Positions 19,357 to 27,676 of a stretch of DNA of 46,697 nucleotides are shown piece by piece (the stretch's first letter is position 1; the number at the start of each line of letters is the position of its first letter). The notes under the pieces were generated by a model. The model saw nothing but the letters and a program-made list of their open reading frames with translations, searched no databases and had not been told where the DNA came from. Origin of the DNA: Endotrypanum monterogeii (taxonomy: Eukaryota; Euglenozoa; Kinetoplastea; Trypanosomatida; Trypanosomatidae); contig CM007320.1 of assembly GCA_000333855.2 (NCBI GenBank), positions 2,510,400 through 2,557,096 of the forward strand, in the 5' to 3' direction. The position numbers and the translations under genes are program-made.

Positions 19357-19857
19357 ATGGAGGAGAACTACATCGAGGGAAATCTCGGCCCGATCTTCAA
19401 CCATGCTGAGCCGCTCTCCCTTCCTATTGTAGCGAGAATACTTCACGAGAAGCGTATGGGTGCCGAGGAGAGCGATAAAATTAAAAGTGGGTTGATTCAA
19501 CCGTGCTGTGAGGCGGTCGACATATTACAGGAGGACTGTGCGCCGGAGAGTACTGTTAACAGCTTGCACTCGAAACGCCTGCGACTGCGCGCTGATGGCG
19601 GCATTTCCGCCAACGCACACTTGGCAGGTCTACAGGTTAATGAACACGGCTACGCGGTGCTACCACCTGACACCGCCATGACAGCCGCCACTGCACCGAC
19701 AGCTGTCACTCGAACCGAGCGCTTGAGGCCGTTCGAGATCATTTCTCTCACAACGCTCCGACCGACAACAACTCGAGAGGCGGTGGAGTTGATCCCGTCG
19801 CTGTACCGGTTCGAGGATGCAGAGCTAGACGATACCCTAGGCTTGCTATCTTTTTAA
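19357..19857 (+). CDS. RPB4: DNA-directed RNA polymerase II subunit RPB4
   Basis: The protein is 166 residues, within the usual RPB4 size range. The C-terminal 45 residues match the RPB4 (HRDC-like) fold: RLRPFEIISLTTLRP (122-136) corresponds to the family's KFExxxLxNLxP helix pair, and ELIPSLYRFEDAELDDTL (144-161) to its ALIPSLxxRFEDEELxxIL. The IPSL...FED signature favours RPB4 over the Pol III paralog RPC17. RPB4 pairs with RPB7 to form the stalk of nuclear RNA polymerase II, acting in initiation and RNA exit. The N-terminal half (NHAEPLSLPIVARILHEK) is consistent with the RPB7-contacting region but weakly conserved, and a low-complexity linker (Ala/Thr, about 106-120) precedes the C-terminal domain. 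The protein stops soon after the second helix, without the extra tail of other eukaryotes. Confidence 0.85.
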   Translation: MEENYIEGNLGPIFNHAEPLSLPIVARILHEKRMGAEESDKIKSGLIQPCCEAVDILQEDCAPESTVNSLHSKRLRLRADGGISANAHLAGLQVNEHGYAVLPPDTAMTAATAPTAVTRTERLRPFEIISLTTLRPTTTREAVELIPSLYRFEDAELDDTLGLLSF

Positions 19858-20171
19858 GTGCAACCGGGCCACTTCTCCGAGGGTGTTTTGTGTTTGCCGC
19901 GCAAATGTTGGAGCGATTCATACTACGTGACACTAGTCTGCAGACGCTGCAGTGTGTCTATTTTCTTGTCGCTCACTCTCTCGCACACCCTCGGAAATGT
20001 GGTTGATGTGTTACGGTGTCATGGACGATATGCACCGGTACAGACTGTGTTCTCGTCGTTTTGCTGGTGTCGCACCTTCACTTAGAGTGACCCGCTCTTT
20101 GTCACCTCTGTCTCGTCTGTGCTGTCGCTGTCTTCGTTTTCGTGACGACGGCTCTTCTTGGCCTAAAAAAA

Positions 20172-20209
<38 letters not shown>
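20172..20209. repeat. Compound (TA)n(TG)n microsatellite
   Basis: Eight TA units run directly into about eleven TG units, preceded by a run of eight A. Located downstream of RPB4. Confidence 0.95.
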
Positions 20210-20311
20210 ACGCCTTTGAGTCTCTGAGGGGAGAGGAGGGAAGGGGGAACATAGTAGCTGCGAGATATGATTCGCGCCGTGGTGGGGCCGAATCCCCTTT
20301 TCCTCTAAGCA

Positions 20312-20314
<3 letters not shown>

Positions 20315-20356
<42 letters not shown>
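20315..20356. repeat. (TA)n microsatellite, 42 bases
   Basis: The longest pure TA tract in the window, about 21 units, ending in GCATACATGCATAA. Confidence 0.95.
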
Positions 20357-20359
<3 letters not shown>

Positions 20360-20837
20360 TACATGCATAAGGTGTGAGGGGGTGCAAAATGGTGTGACGG
20401 AATGGGCCGACGCCGGTGCTTTTAGCTCGTCATTTGTACCCACCTCCAGTCCTCCTCTCCTTCGTATTGCTTATCTGTGTATTGTTGGCACTACGGCGGC
20501 TGAGTCCCGTCCAGTTGGCTCTGAGACACACGGTCACGTACGCTCACCCAAAGCAAGGTTTTCACAATCACTTGCGGGGCTGAAGACATAAATCTTACCC
20601 CTTCAGGCAAATGCAGTGCAGCGTCACTCTTGGGAAAGCCCTCTAATGGATCGCAGTCTGTGTGGGGCGGGGGTTGAGGGCTCATTTTTTTTCCCCTTCA
20701 TCTTCCTTTTTGGCTACATGATGGATGCAGCTGCTCACACACACACAAAAAAAAACGTGCTTATGCATGTTTGGATGTAGGTGCTAGGAGCATGTAACTT
20801 GGGCCCTACCCTTATATCGCGATATATTCTCCCTTTT

Positions 20838-20841
<4 letters not shown>

Positions 20842-20870
<29 letters not shown>
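20842..20870. repeat. (TA)n microsatellite
   Basis: About 14 TA units following a C/T-rich stretch, 220 bases before the duplicated segment. Confidence 0.95.
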
Positions 20871-20872
<2 letters not shown>

Positions 20873-21023
20873 AGCGTGCTGTATACGTGTATTTGCATCC
20901 TGTTCTCACTTTCTCGCTCTTGTTCCCTCTCTGCGGCTATCCATGCCACTGCAAACGTTGCGCATCCATTCTTTATAGTTCCCCTCCCCGTCAACCAAAC
21001 TGGTCGACACACTGCATTTGGTC

Positions 21024-21086
21024 GACAACGAAACACGTGCCACTCCACGCGAGGCAGGCGTATTCATTTCCTTTTTTCTTTTCTCT

Positions 21087-21134
<48 letters not shown>
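21024..21134. repeat. Duplicated segment, copy 1, with (CA)n
   Basis: A 57-base unit beginning GACAACGAAACACGTGCCAC and ending in a T-rich tract is followed by a (CA)n run at 21088-21134. The same unit recurs at 21221 after the N gap with the same type of CA tail. Between this copy and the gap lie about 76 unique bases. Confidence 0.9.
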
Positions 21135-21136
<2 letters not shown>

Positions 21137-21210
21137 CTACTCCTTCCGTACGACCGCGTACGGTTCGGGTTGGGGGTTTAGTTTTACTTTTTCGTCGCCC
21201 GCCCTATACG

Positions 21211-21220
21211 NNNNNNNNNN
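21211..21220. other. Assembly gap (10 N)
   Basis: Ten unresolved bases sit between the two copies of the duplicated segment. A round 10-base gap usually denotes an arbitrary join, so the true distance, and whether there is one copy or two, is unknown. Confidence 0.99.
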
Positions 21221-21284
21221 GACAACGAAACACGTGCCACTCCACGCGAGGCAGGCGTATTCATTTCCTTTTTTCTTCTTTCTT

Positions 21285-21334
<50 letters not shown>
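21221..21334. repeat. Duplicated segment, copy 2, with (CA)n
   Basis: Begins at the first base after the gap with the same GACAACGAAACACGTGCCAC unit. It is identical for about 57 bases, diverges slightly in the T/C tract, and ends in a (CA)n run at 21287-21334. It lies 55 bases before the SF3B4 ATG. Confidence 0.9.
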
Positions 21335-21337
<3 letters not shown>

Positions 21338-21354
21338 TTTCCCCTTGACCGCAG
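21335..21354 (+). promoter_or_regulatory. Candidate spliced-leader acceptor for SF3B4
   Basis: After the CA tract, TCTTTCCCCTTGACCGCAG provides a short pyrimidine tract and the first AG, at 21353-21354. The predicted 5' UTR is 35 bases. Confidence 0.55.
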
Positions 21355-21389
21355 TCCTTGGGGGTGGGTTATTTTTCTTGCTGCCCACT

Positions 21390-22172
21390 ATGGCCACTTA
21401 CAAGCGCGAGGACCTGCGGCGGGTGAGCTTCACCAACTTGGATGAGCATTGTGATGAGGGCATCATCTATGAGCTCTGCTTGCAATTCGGTCCTGTTCAG
21501 AGCATCAGCTGGCCAACGGATGTGAACATTAATGGCATGCCACAGCGTGCGTCTCGCTGCTATGTCGATTTTGAGAATGTTGAGGACGCCAAGTACTGCT
21601 TTGAGGCCCTTTATAGGGCGCGCGTGAAGTTATTCAACAAGGAGTTGCGGGTCTTCCACGCTAGTGCCGAGTTAGCGCAGGGTGGCGCCGTGAGCTCGCA
21701 GAAGAGCGGGGCTGCGGTGGTTGGCCTGCACGAGGTGGGCGCCAAGGTGGTGGTGCGCAACCTCGACTACCGCGTTACAGAATTTGACGTGACGCGGTTC
21801 TTTGAGAGTTTTGGTGCGTTTGCTGCGCCACCTCGAATGCTGTGCGACTCCGTTGGTAGTTTTCGTGGAATAGCGGTGCTCTCCTACAAAACGTTTGAGG
21901 GAAGCGATCGGGTAATTCGTGACATGGACCAGAAGATTTTCCGTGATCGCGTCATCTCCGTCCAATACGCGCAGATGGAGGACGGTAGCGGGCGACTTCA
22001 CGGCACCAAAGAGGAGCGCGCCAACGCCGCCCTCATCCGCGAGGAAGAGAGACGGTACCGTGATCTCGTAGCGAAGGAAATGTCAGAGGTACGGCAGGAG
22101 CGGCAGCAGAGCCGTCTCCAGGACGCTTCATGGGCAGAGAAGGTGAATGTGTACAACCGCCCGCGTAACTGA
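21390..22172 (+). CDS. SF3B4: Splicing factor 3B subunit 4 (SF3B4/SAP49)
   Basis: The protein is 260 residues from the ATG at 21390; the frame is open upstream only through CA repeats and the gap. Two RRM domains are visible. RRM1 (about 10-92) has RNP2 VSFTNL at 12-17 and RNP1-like RCYVDF at 56-61. RRM2 (about 118-195) has RNP2 VVVRNL at 120-125 and RNP1 FRGIAVLSY at 158-166. After RRM2, DGSGRLHGTKEERANAAL closely follows the human SF3B4 sequence at the same place. SF3B4 is part of the U2 snRNP SF3b complex and helps anchor U2 at the branch region. In trypanosomatids this serves mainly trans-splicing of the spliced leader, in the nucleus. The long Pro-rich tail of animal SF3B4 is absent and replaced by a charged Arg/Glu helix of about 45 residues. 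Confidence 0.9.
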   Translation: MATYKREDLRRVSFTNLDEHCDEGIIYELCLQFGPVQSISWPTDVNINGMPQRASRCYVDFENVEDAKYCFEALYRARVKLFNKELRVFHASAELAQGGAVSSQKSGAAVVGLHEVGAKVVVRNLDYRVTEFDVTRFFESFGAFAAPPRMLCDSVGSFRGIAVLSYKTFEGSDRVIRDMDQKIFRDRVISVQYAQMEDGSGRLHGTKEERANAALIREEERRYRDLVAKEMSEVRQERQQSRLQDASWAEKVNVYNRPRN

Positions 22173-23532
22173 TGGCAAGAGAGGATTTCCGCTTTGCAGT
22201 GCGGCTACACACATTTGGATTGGTGTATACTGGGATGGGGTTCTCAATGAAGGCTCGGGCGCGTCTTGCCCCCTCCCCCCTTCTCCCCATCACCCCGACA
22301 CTTATACTGGGAGTGCCGCAACCGCTATCCGAATTATTCCCCTCCCTCCTGAAGATGGCGCTCAGCTTTTTTACAACTGGCCGACTCAAATTAATAACTG
22401 TTCCTCTTAACGGTTTTAGGAGCGGTACAAAAAGTTTGCTGTGTCAGGCGGTTATTTCGCGTAAGACTCTACGGATGCCCAGTGATCTTTTCACAACAGC
22501 CCAATGTAAGTGAAGCGACCCATTGAAGATCTTGTTGTTTCTCATCTACGCTTTTCTCTCTTACTCATGATTTTGGGCAGTAGGGGGAGAAAGCGGGACT
22601 TGGCAAAGCCACATATCATTTCAAACTTCACACTGCGTGCTCGAGTTGTAGCCTCCCCCATTTCTTCATGCATACACACGCACATACGTATGTATGTATA
22701 TATATATATATAATGTTGACGCTATTCTTTTTTTCCTCTTTGCACATCTTCTCTCCTCTTCTCATCCTTCGGTGTTTTCCTTTTTTTTTTCTTTATGTGC
22801 CTCTTTTCCACACAGCTGTTGACTTCAGTCGTTCCTGAGGTGCGCTGCTCTTTACATCCGCTCTGTCCCACCCTGCTTGATAGTCGAGGTTGCTGTGCCG
22901 TGTTAGGTGAACGGAGGCATCTACTCGACGCTGCATACGGAGTGGTACCAGAGCACGTCTTTCTCTCGCTCTCTCCCTCCTCGCATACCCACCCCCTCAT
23001 TCGCTAGTTTTTTTTTTTTGTGCGCAGGCTTTGAATCAATTGTCAGTGCTGTGCCAGCGCGTTATCGCTGGTGTGTTTTTCTCACTCCCTCACCTGACTT
23101 TTTAGTAGTTGGGGCTGAGGCGTGGAGTCTGTTGATGAGAAAAAAAAATCGGAACAATTGCGGGTTAGAGAGGCGTCTTCATATTTGCTTCAGCTCATTC
23201 GCGTGCGGGGGCGATTCTGCTGCCCTTTCTTCTGGGACAGTCGCAGGGGCCATAGATACCACAAGGGATACACTTTTATTTTTATCATAGATACATGCAC
23301 TCTAGATTTCTACTCGGAGGTAGACTCTGGCAGTCCAGACCCACGCAAACCATATCGTAGATACAGCATAGGTGGCGTTCTCATATACACTAGCCGCAGT
23401 TCTGCTTTTTGGTGTTATCGTACTCTCAATTTTTGTTCTATACCATCACCATACATTTAACCCCCCCCCCCCCCGCAAAAAAAAAAAAGTGATAGTCCAT
23501 CAAAACACTTGACTTCAGGGGTCTGACGCATC
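22173..23532. other. Intergenic spacer, SF3B4 to RPGRIP1L-like gene
   Basis: Holds a TA tract at 22694-22713, T runs (22781-22790, 23009-23019), and a C14 run followed by an A12 run at 23461-23488, 45 bases before the next ATG. Open frames here are below 130 codons and not gene-like. Confidence 0.6.
23461..23488. repeat. C14-GC-A12 homopolymer pair
   Basis: Fourteen C, then GC, then twelve A, in the predicted splice-acceptor region of the RPGRIP1L-like gene. A possible acceptor AG follows at 23517-23518. Confidence 0.95.
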
Positions 23533-26448
23533 ATGCAGCGTCGTTCAACGTCAGTGACAAGGGGAACGCTTCCGCGTGATGTGGAAGATCGCCTTCAGCG
23601 TGCACTGCATGAGAACAGCGCTTTGAAGTTGCAAAGGAATGAGCTGGAAGAAAAGCTCAGGAGGGTGCAGACGCAGTTCCGCCGCCTTTATGCAGACTGG
23701 AATCATGCGAAAGGGAGCGGCGCCGTGACTGACGACGCTGCAGTGCTCCGCACCGGTTTGTCATCGTCGTCACCGGCGGTGGCGCCATCTGTGTGGCCTC
23801 ACGCTGTCGGCGATGCTGCCATTCGAGGCTCATTCGCGACCCCGTCATCGAACGCACGATTACCCAAACTGAGTCTGAGTCAGCGCACGCGCGCACCCTC
23901 CAGCGCATCTGTCATGGCAGCAACACCCTCTAAGAAGTCGGCCAGTGCAACAGAAGTTATGGACACCGCTCCAGAGGTGAGTAGGGCGGAGTTGGCAGCA
24001 TGCAGGGCAGCGCTTGCGCATGCACAGCTGGAGCTCCAACAGCTGCGAGCGGCCACCCTGGCTTCTGCTCAGTCATGTACTACTGCCCCTCTTGCCTCTA
24101 GCGCTTTGAATGCCAGATCAAGTGACACCGCCACAGCTGCCTTGGCAGCTTCACAGGAGGAGGCAGTCCAACTCCGTTCCCAGCTTCACCAGGTACGCGG
24201 TGAGCTCCACAACGCTCTACTTGCTCAACACCAGCAAGGGCAGGAGACGCAGTCGAGCCATGCTGCGAGGGAGCATCAGCAGCTGCTGGAAGCCCAATAC
24301 CGCGCTTCCATCGACGCACTCACTCGTGAGAAGCAGGAACTGAACTTGAAGGTGCGATTGCTCGAAGCAGAAAAGCAGGCGGCCGAATCAGTGGTGGCCA
24401 TCAGCCCAGACCTGACAGGGATGGCAACCCTGCAAGGGGAGGTCCACCGAAAGGCGAGCGAAGTCACTCTCCTGAACAGCCGTTTAACTTATGCTCAGGG
24501 GCAGGTGGAGACGCTCAAAAGCGAGTGTAACCGACTCGTCGATGAGTTGAGAGAGTCTCACACAGCCCATGCTGATACAAAGAAGGCACTGTTCGCAGTA
24601 GAGCACGAGGCGGCGTCGCTGCGAGCGCGATGCGCTTCGATGACAGAAGTTGAGCTAACTCTTCAGCGCAAGACGCAGGAAAATATGAATCTCGAACAGG
24701 AGCTGCTGAAGCTCGTCGGCTCGCTGCAGGCGTGCCAGCGTGAGACAGAGGCAGCAGTCCGTCTCGAGTTCCAGAGCCGTCTTAGTGAGGTCCAGGAGAT
24801 GCGCGATACGTCCGAGCGGGAGAGGCGCGATGTGGAGCGCAGACTTCTTGATACTCAGCACGATCTTGCGGAGCTGCGGCGACGGCTGGAGAGTACGCAG
24901 GAGGACTTGCAGCTGTACCGTGGGGAGGTAGCAAAACTAGAGAAGGAGAGGAGTGTGTTGTCGGCGCAGGCTGCTTTTGCTGGTCACACAGCCGCTGCAG
25001 TGTCGGCAGCGGGTGGGGACCTCACAGATGATGAGGTGCACCGCGCCATGGCAGTAGCTGCAATTAAGAAGCGCGGGTCGAGGATACAGACGCAAGGTGT
25101 GGGCATGGGTTTCACGGAGGCTGTACCTGCTGGGGGTGCTACTGCCACCTCTTCAGGCGATGTTGCTGCTGATGCATCCACAGCGAAGGAAGCCACGGAT
25201 GCGCTCGATCTCTTCGAGGGCCTTGCATGGGACGCTAACTGGGAGCAAGGTCAACTGCGTGAGGCTCTAGCCACAGCTGTAATGGATCTAGAGTTGGCTG
25301 AGACGCGCTGTCAACAAATGGCCGAACAGGTGGATCAGTTTCGCGCGCTGCTGCGGACGGTTAGTGAGGAGCGGGACACGCTTCTCGAAGAGAGTATTTC
25401 TCTCCGCGGACGTCTGTCGCATGTGCAAACCATTTTTGCGAAGCAGCAGCTGCAGGCATATAGGGCAGCTGCCACATCGAGCGGACTCGACGCTGAGGGG
25501 CTCATCACCTTTTTCATTCACGGACTTCAAAGCCAGGAAGAGGCCATGTGTCGTTCGATGGGCATTGTGGATCTCCAGGCTCCCGTTTCCCTTTTCTTCA
25601 CACTGGATGGACTGGCGGACTACGAGTCGATGGTGGGGCCGACGCTGCACTCTCTCGACGATGTCGTGGACGTACGCTTTCGATATGAAGGACTCGCAAA
25701 GGACGCTGTTACATTGGCAACCATCGAGCAGACAACCTTTTGCTTTCAGCTGCACTGCGCCACCGGAGACACGAGTCGATTGGTGGCGATGGCAGAGCTA
25801 CCGGGAACAGCGCTGCTGAGCGCCCGTGAGGCTCCGGTGGAGGATACGTTGCAGCTCATTGATGGTGAGGGGCATACGGTGGGAAGCATCCTCATCGAGT
25901 TCTGCTGCGCTCGTCTGGTGTTGCCCATACTGTTGGATGCCCCCCTTTCTGACCCGCGGGACGGCGCGACCACCTTTACGTTGTCAGCGCCAGAGATCAA
26001 GTCGGCTATGGTGGCACTGCGTACGGTGCGCTACCTACGCATCCAAGTATTCCGCGCCGTGGGCCTCGGGGTCTCAGCGGGGTCGAGTATGGCACCCCAG
26101 CCCTACGTTTTTTACACTGCTACCTCACCGCTCGGGGCTTTCAGCTGCGTGCGGGACACCGTCGTGCGCCCCTCGAATCGTACATTCACAAAAGATCCCG
26201 TCTTCGATGCCATTCCAGTCGATCACCGTGTGATTGTCGATGCAACGCTCATACGGTTCGTGGCGTTCGGCGTCGTAAGTTTCGTTGTTTTCGACGAGCG
26301 TGCTGCTAACGTTCAGGCTAACCTCGGCATGGTGGAGGTCGCGCTGCGTCCCCTGTTGGACTCACCGCAGTCGTCCCTTCAAATCACTGAAAAGTTGCAC
26401 CCGCAGGGTACACTGAGCGTGGGGCTATCATGGGTGTGCGGGGCTTGA
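23533..26448 (+). CDS. RPGRIP1L/MKS5-like coiled-coil and C2-domain protein
   Basis: The protein is 971 residues. Residues about 14-55 and 145-500 are long coiled coils rich in Gln, Glu, Leu and Arg, broken by Ser/Ala-rich linkers. A second helical stretch covers about 555-650. Two C2-like domains follow. The first (about 680-785) contains FFTLDGLADYESMVGPTLHS, which resembles the FxxYxFYDFExxxTPVxxGLHP block of RPGRIP1-type C2 domains. The second (about 833-968) has LRIQVFRAVGLG, PYVFYTAT, FTKDPVFD, LGMVEVALRPLL and LHPQGTLSVGLSW, lining up with the last C2 of human RPGRIP1L. In animals, RPGRIP1L (MKS5/NPHP8) scaffolds the ciliary transition zone. By inference this protein sits at the flagellar transition zone. 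Assignment rests on motif order recognised by eye; a general centriolar C2 protein is the main alternative. Confidence 0.75.
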   Translation: MQRRSTSVTRGTLPRDVEDRLQRALHENSALKLQRNELEEKLRRVQTQFRRLYADWNHAKGSGAVTDDAAVLRTGLSSSSPAVAPSVWPHAVGDAAIRGSFATPSSNARLPKLSLSQRTRAPSSASVMAATPSKKSASATEVMDTAPEVSRAELAACRAALAHAQLELQQLRAATLASAQSCTTAPLASSALNARSSDTATAALAASQEEAVQLRSQLHQVRGELHNALLAQHQQGQETQSSHAAREHQQLLEAQYRASIDALTREKQELNLKVRLLEAEKQAAESVVAISPDLTGMATLQGEVHRKASEVTLLNSRLTYAQGQVETLKSECNRLVDELRESHTAHADTKKALFAVEHEAASLRARCASMTEVELTLQRKTQENMNLEQELLKLVGSLQACQRETEAAVRLEFQSRLSEVQEMRDTSERERRDVERRLLDTQHDLAELRRRLESTQEDLQLYRGEVAKLEKERSVLSAQAAFAGHTAAAVSAAGGDLTDDEVHRAMAVAAIKKRGSRIQTQGVGMGFTEAVPAGGATATSSGDVAADASTAKEATDALDLFEGLAWDANWEQGQLREALATAVMDLELAETRCQQMAEQVDQFRALLRTVSEERDTLLEESISLRGRLSHVQTIFAKQQLQAYRAAATSSGLDAEGLITFFIHGLQSQEEAMCRSMGIVDLQAPVSLFFTLDGLADYESMVGPTLHSLDDVVDVRFRYEGLAKDAVTLATIEQTTFCFQLHCATGDTSRLVAMAELPGTALLSAREAPVEDTLQLIDGEGHTVGSILIEFCCARLVLPILLDAPLSDPRDGATTFTLSAPEIKSAMVALRTVRYLRIQVFRAVGLGVSAGSSMAPQPYVFYTATSPLGAFSCVRDTVVRPSNRTFTKDPVFDAIPVDHRVIVDATLIRFVAFGVVSFVVFDERAANVQANLGMVEVALRPLLDSPQSSLQITEKLHPQGTLSVGLSWVCGA

Positions 26449-26529
26449 GGGGCATGTACCCGTGACTAGGCCTCTTTCTGCAGCGGTTATTGCTGAGGCC
26501 CGCGATGCGCATGGTCGTCGTTAGGAAGT

Positions 26530-26531
<2 letters not shown>

Positions 26532-26563
<32 letters not shown>
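26532..26563. repeat. (TA)n microsatellite
   Basis: About 16 TA units, 85 bases after the stop of the RPGRIP1L-like gene. Confidence 0.95.
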
Positions 26564-26565
<2 letters not shown>

Positions 26566-27059
26566 CTGATCTCTTCTTCGTTCTGGAGTGGCTGGTCGAC
26601 GCATCTCGTTTATCCTTTCAGGTTGTGTGCTGCTAGATGGCATACGAGTGCAGATGGGTACGTGGCTACTTGCTTAGGGTCCTGCACCGAGAGAATACAC
26701 TCAGGTCTGATGCTTCGGACCGTTTACAGAATCGCCCGCGGCGAACAGGAGGGGCTCACGCTTTTTGCTTTGATTTTTTTCCCACTTTTTCTCTCCCTGT
26801 GTGCATACGTGTGAAGAGCGATCTGTGAATGCTTGATGGTTTCACCGGATGGCGCTCTCTATCCGCATGTCTACCACAACAGGGTGGAGGATGGCGGCGT
26901 GGGTGCACCATGAAAAAGTCGAAGGGCACCAGGAAAAAGTGATGCGGGGGATAATGCATGCCGGTATGCATCATGAAGGATGGTCATCGCGTGCTTCTCG
27001 CACTGCCGTCTTTACGACTGTCCTTGGCAGTGATGGGATTCACTGACCACCCATGCTTA

Positions 27060-27060
27060 T

Positions 27061-27096
<36 letters not shown>
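27060..27096. repeat. Compound (CA)n(TA)n microsatellite
   Basis: About ten CA units lead directly into about eight TA units, then a C/T-rich tract. Confidence 0.95.
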
Positions 27097-27397
27097 TTCA
27101 CCCCTTTTTCTCACCTCCCCCTTTCTCCCCTATTCGCTTCGCTTTGCCTCATGTCGCCAGCCTCAATTTGTGCTGGAAGTCTCGGTCCTCTCCTGCCCCA
27201 GTGCTCCGTGTCGTGTGTGCGTGTGTGCATGTTAGTTTCTCTCTCTGCTGTCCACTGTGTACTCGACGAAACCATCGAAGCAGGTCACAAAGCCGTCTGG
27301 TGAACGCGCTTGCTTGGAGCCCCCCTTTAGCATTTGGCTCAGTGGTCTCCCCTTTCCTTCTTTTCCCCGTGTGTCTCTGAGTTTCACAGACACATAT

Positions 27398-27398
<1 letters not shown>

Positions 27399-27440
<42 letters not shown>
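27399..27440. repeat. (CA)n microsatellite
   Basis: Twenty-one CA units upstream of the kinase gene. Confidence 0.95.
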
Positions 27441-27442
<2 letters not shown>

Positions 27443-27603
27443 GTTATCACGTATACTCACAAATACATACATACACACGCACGCACACACGGGGACTCTC
27501 GACACAGAGCCTCCTTTCCCGGGCTCATATATATTTTTATGGGTCTTGAGCTTCGTTTTCTCTCCCCCCTTGTGTGACTTCCTCTTCATTTTCGAGACTC
27601 CAG

Positions 27604-27670
27604 GGTTCTTCTTTACTTTTCACTACCCTTCTGTTTTTCTTCCTTTTGCCCTTGCTGCCCCCTCGTCGAG
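27604..27670 (+). promoter_or_regulatory. Pyrimidine tract and AG abutting the kinase start
   Basis: About 60 pyrimidine-rich bases end in CGTCGAG, AG at 27669-27670, only six bases before the ATG at 27677. If this AG is the acceptor, the leader is very short and initiation might use the later in-frame ATG at 27722. An upstream AG at 27602-27603 would give a longer leader. Confidence 0.45.
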
Positions 27671-27676
27671 CTACAC

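Larger units (their letters stand above)
19858..21389. other. Intergenic spacer between RPB4 and SF3B4, with assembly gap
   Basis: This spacer is the most repeat-dense in the window. It carries a (TA)n(TG)n tract at 20172-20209, a 42-base TA tract at 20315-20356, a TA tract at 20842-20870, two long CA tracts (21088-21134 and 21287-21334), a duplicated segment and a 10-N gap. No gene-like frame was found outside the repeats. Confidence 0.7.
26449..27676. other. Intergenic spacer upstream of the large kinase gene
   Basis: Holds a TA tract (26532-26563), a compound CA/TA tract (27060-27096), a long CA tract (27399-27440), and a heavy pyrimidine tract at 27604-27664 next to the kinase ATG. No gene-like frame was seen. 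Confidence 0.65.

Noticed and set aside
21157..21185. GGTTCGGGTTGGGGGTTTAG, which resembles telomere repeats or a tRNA B box
   Set aside because: It has no repeated TTAGGG units and no paired tRNA A box or cloverleaf around it; probably chance.
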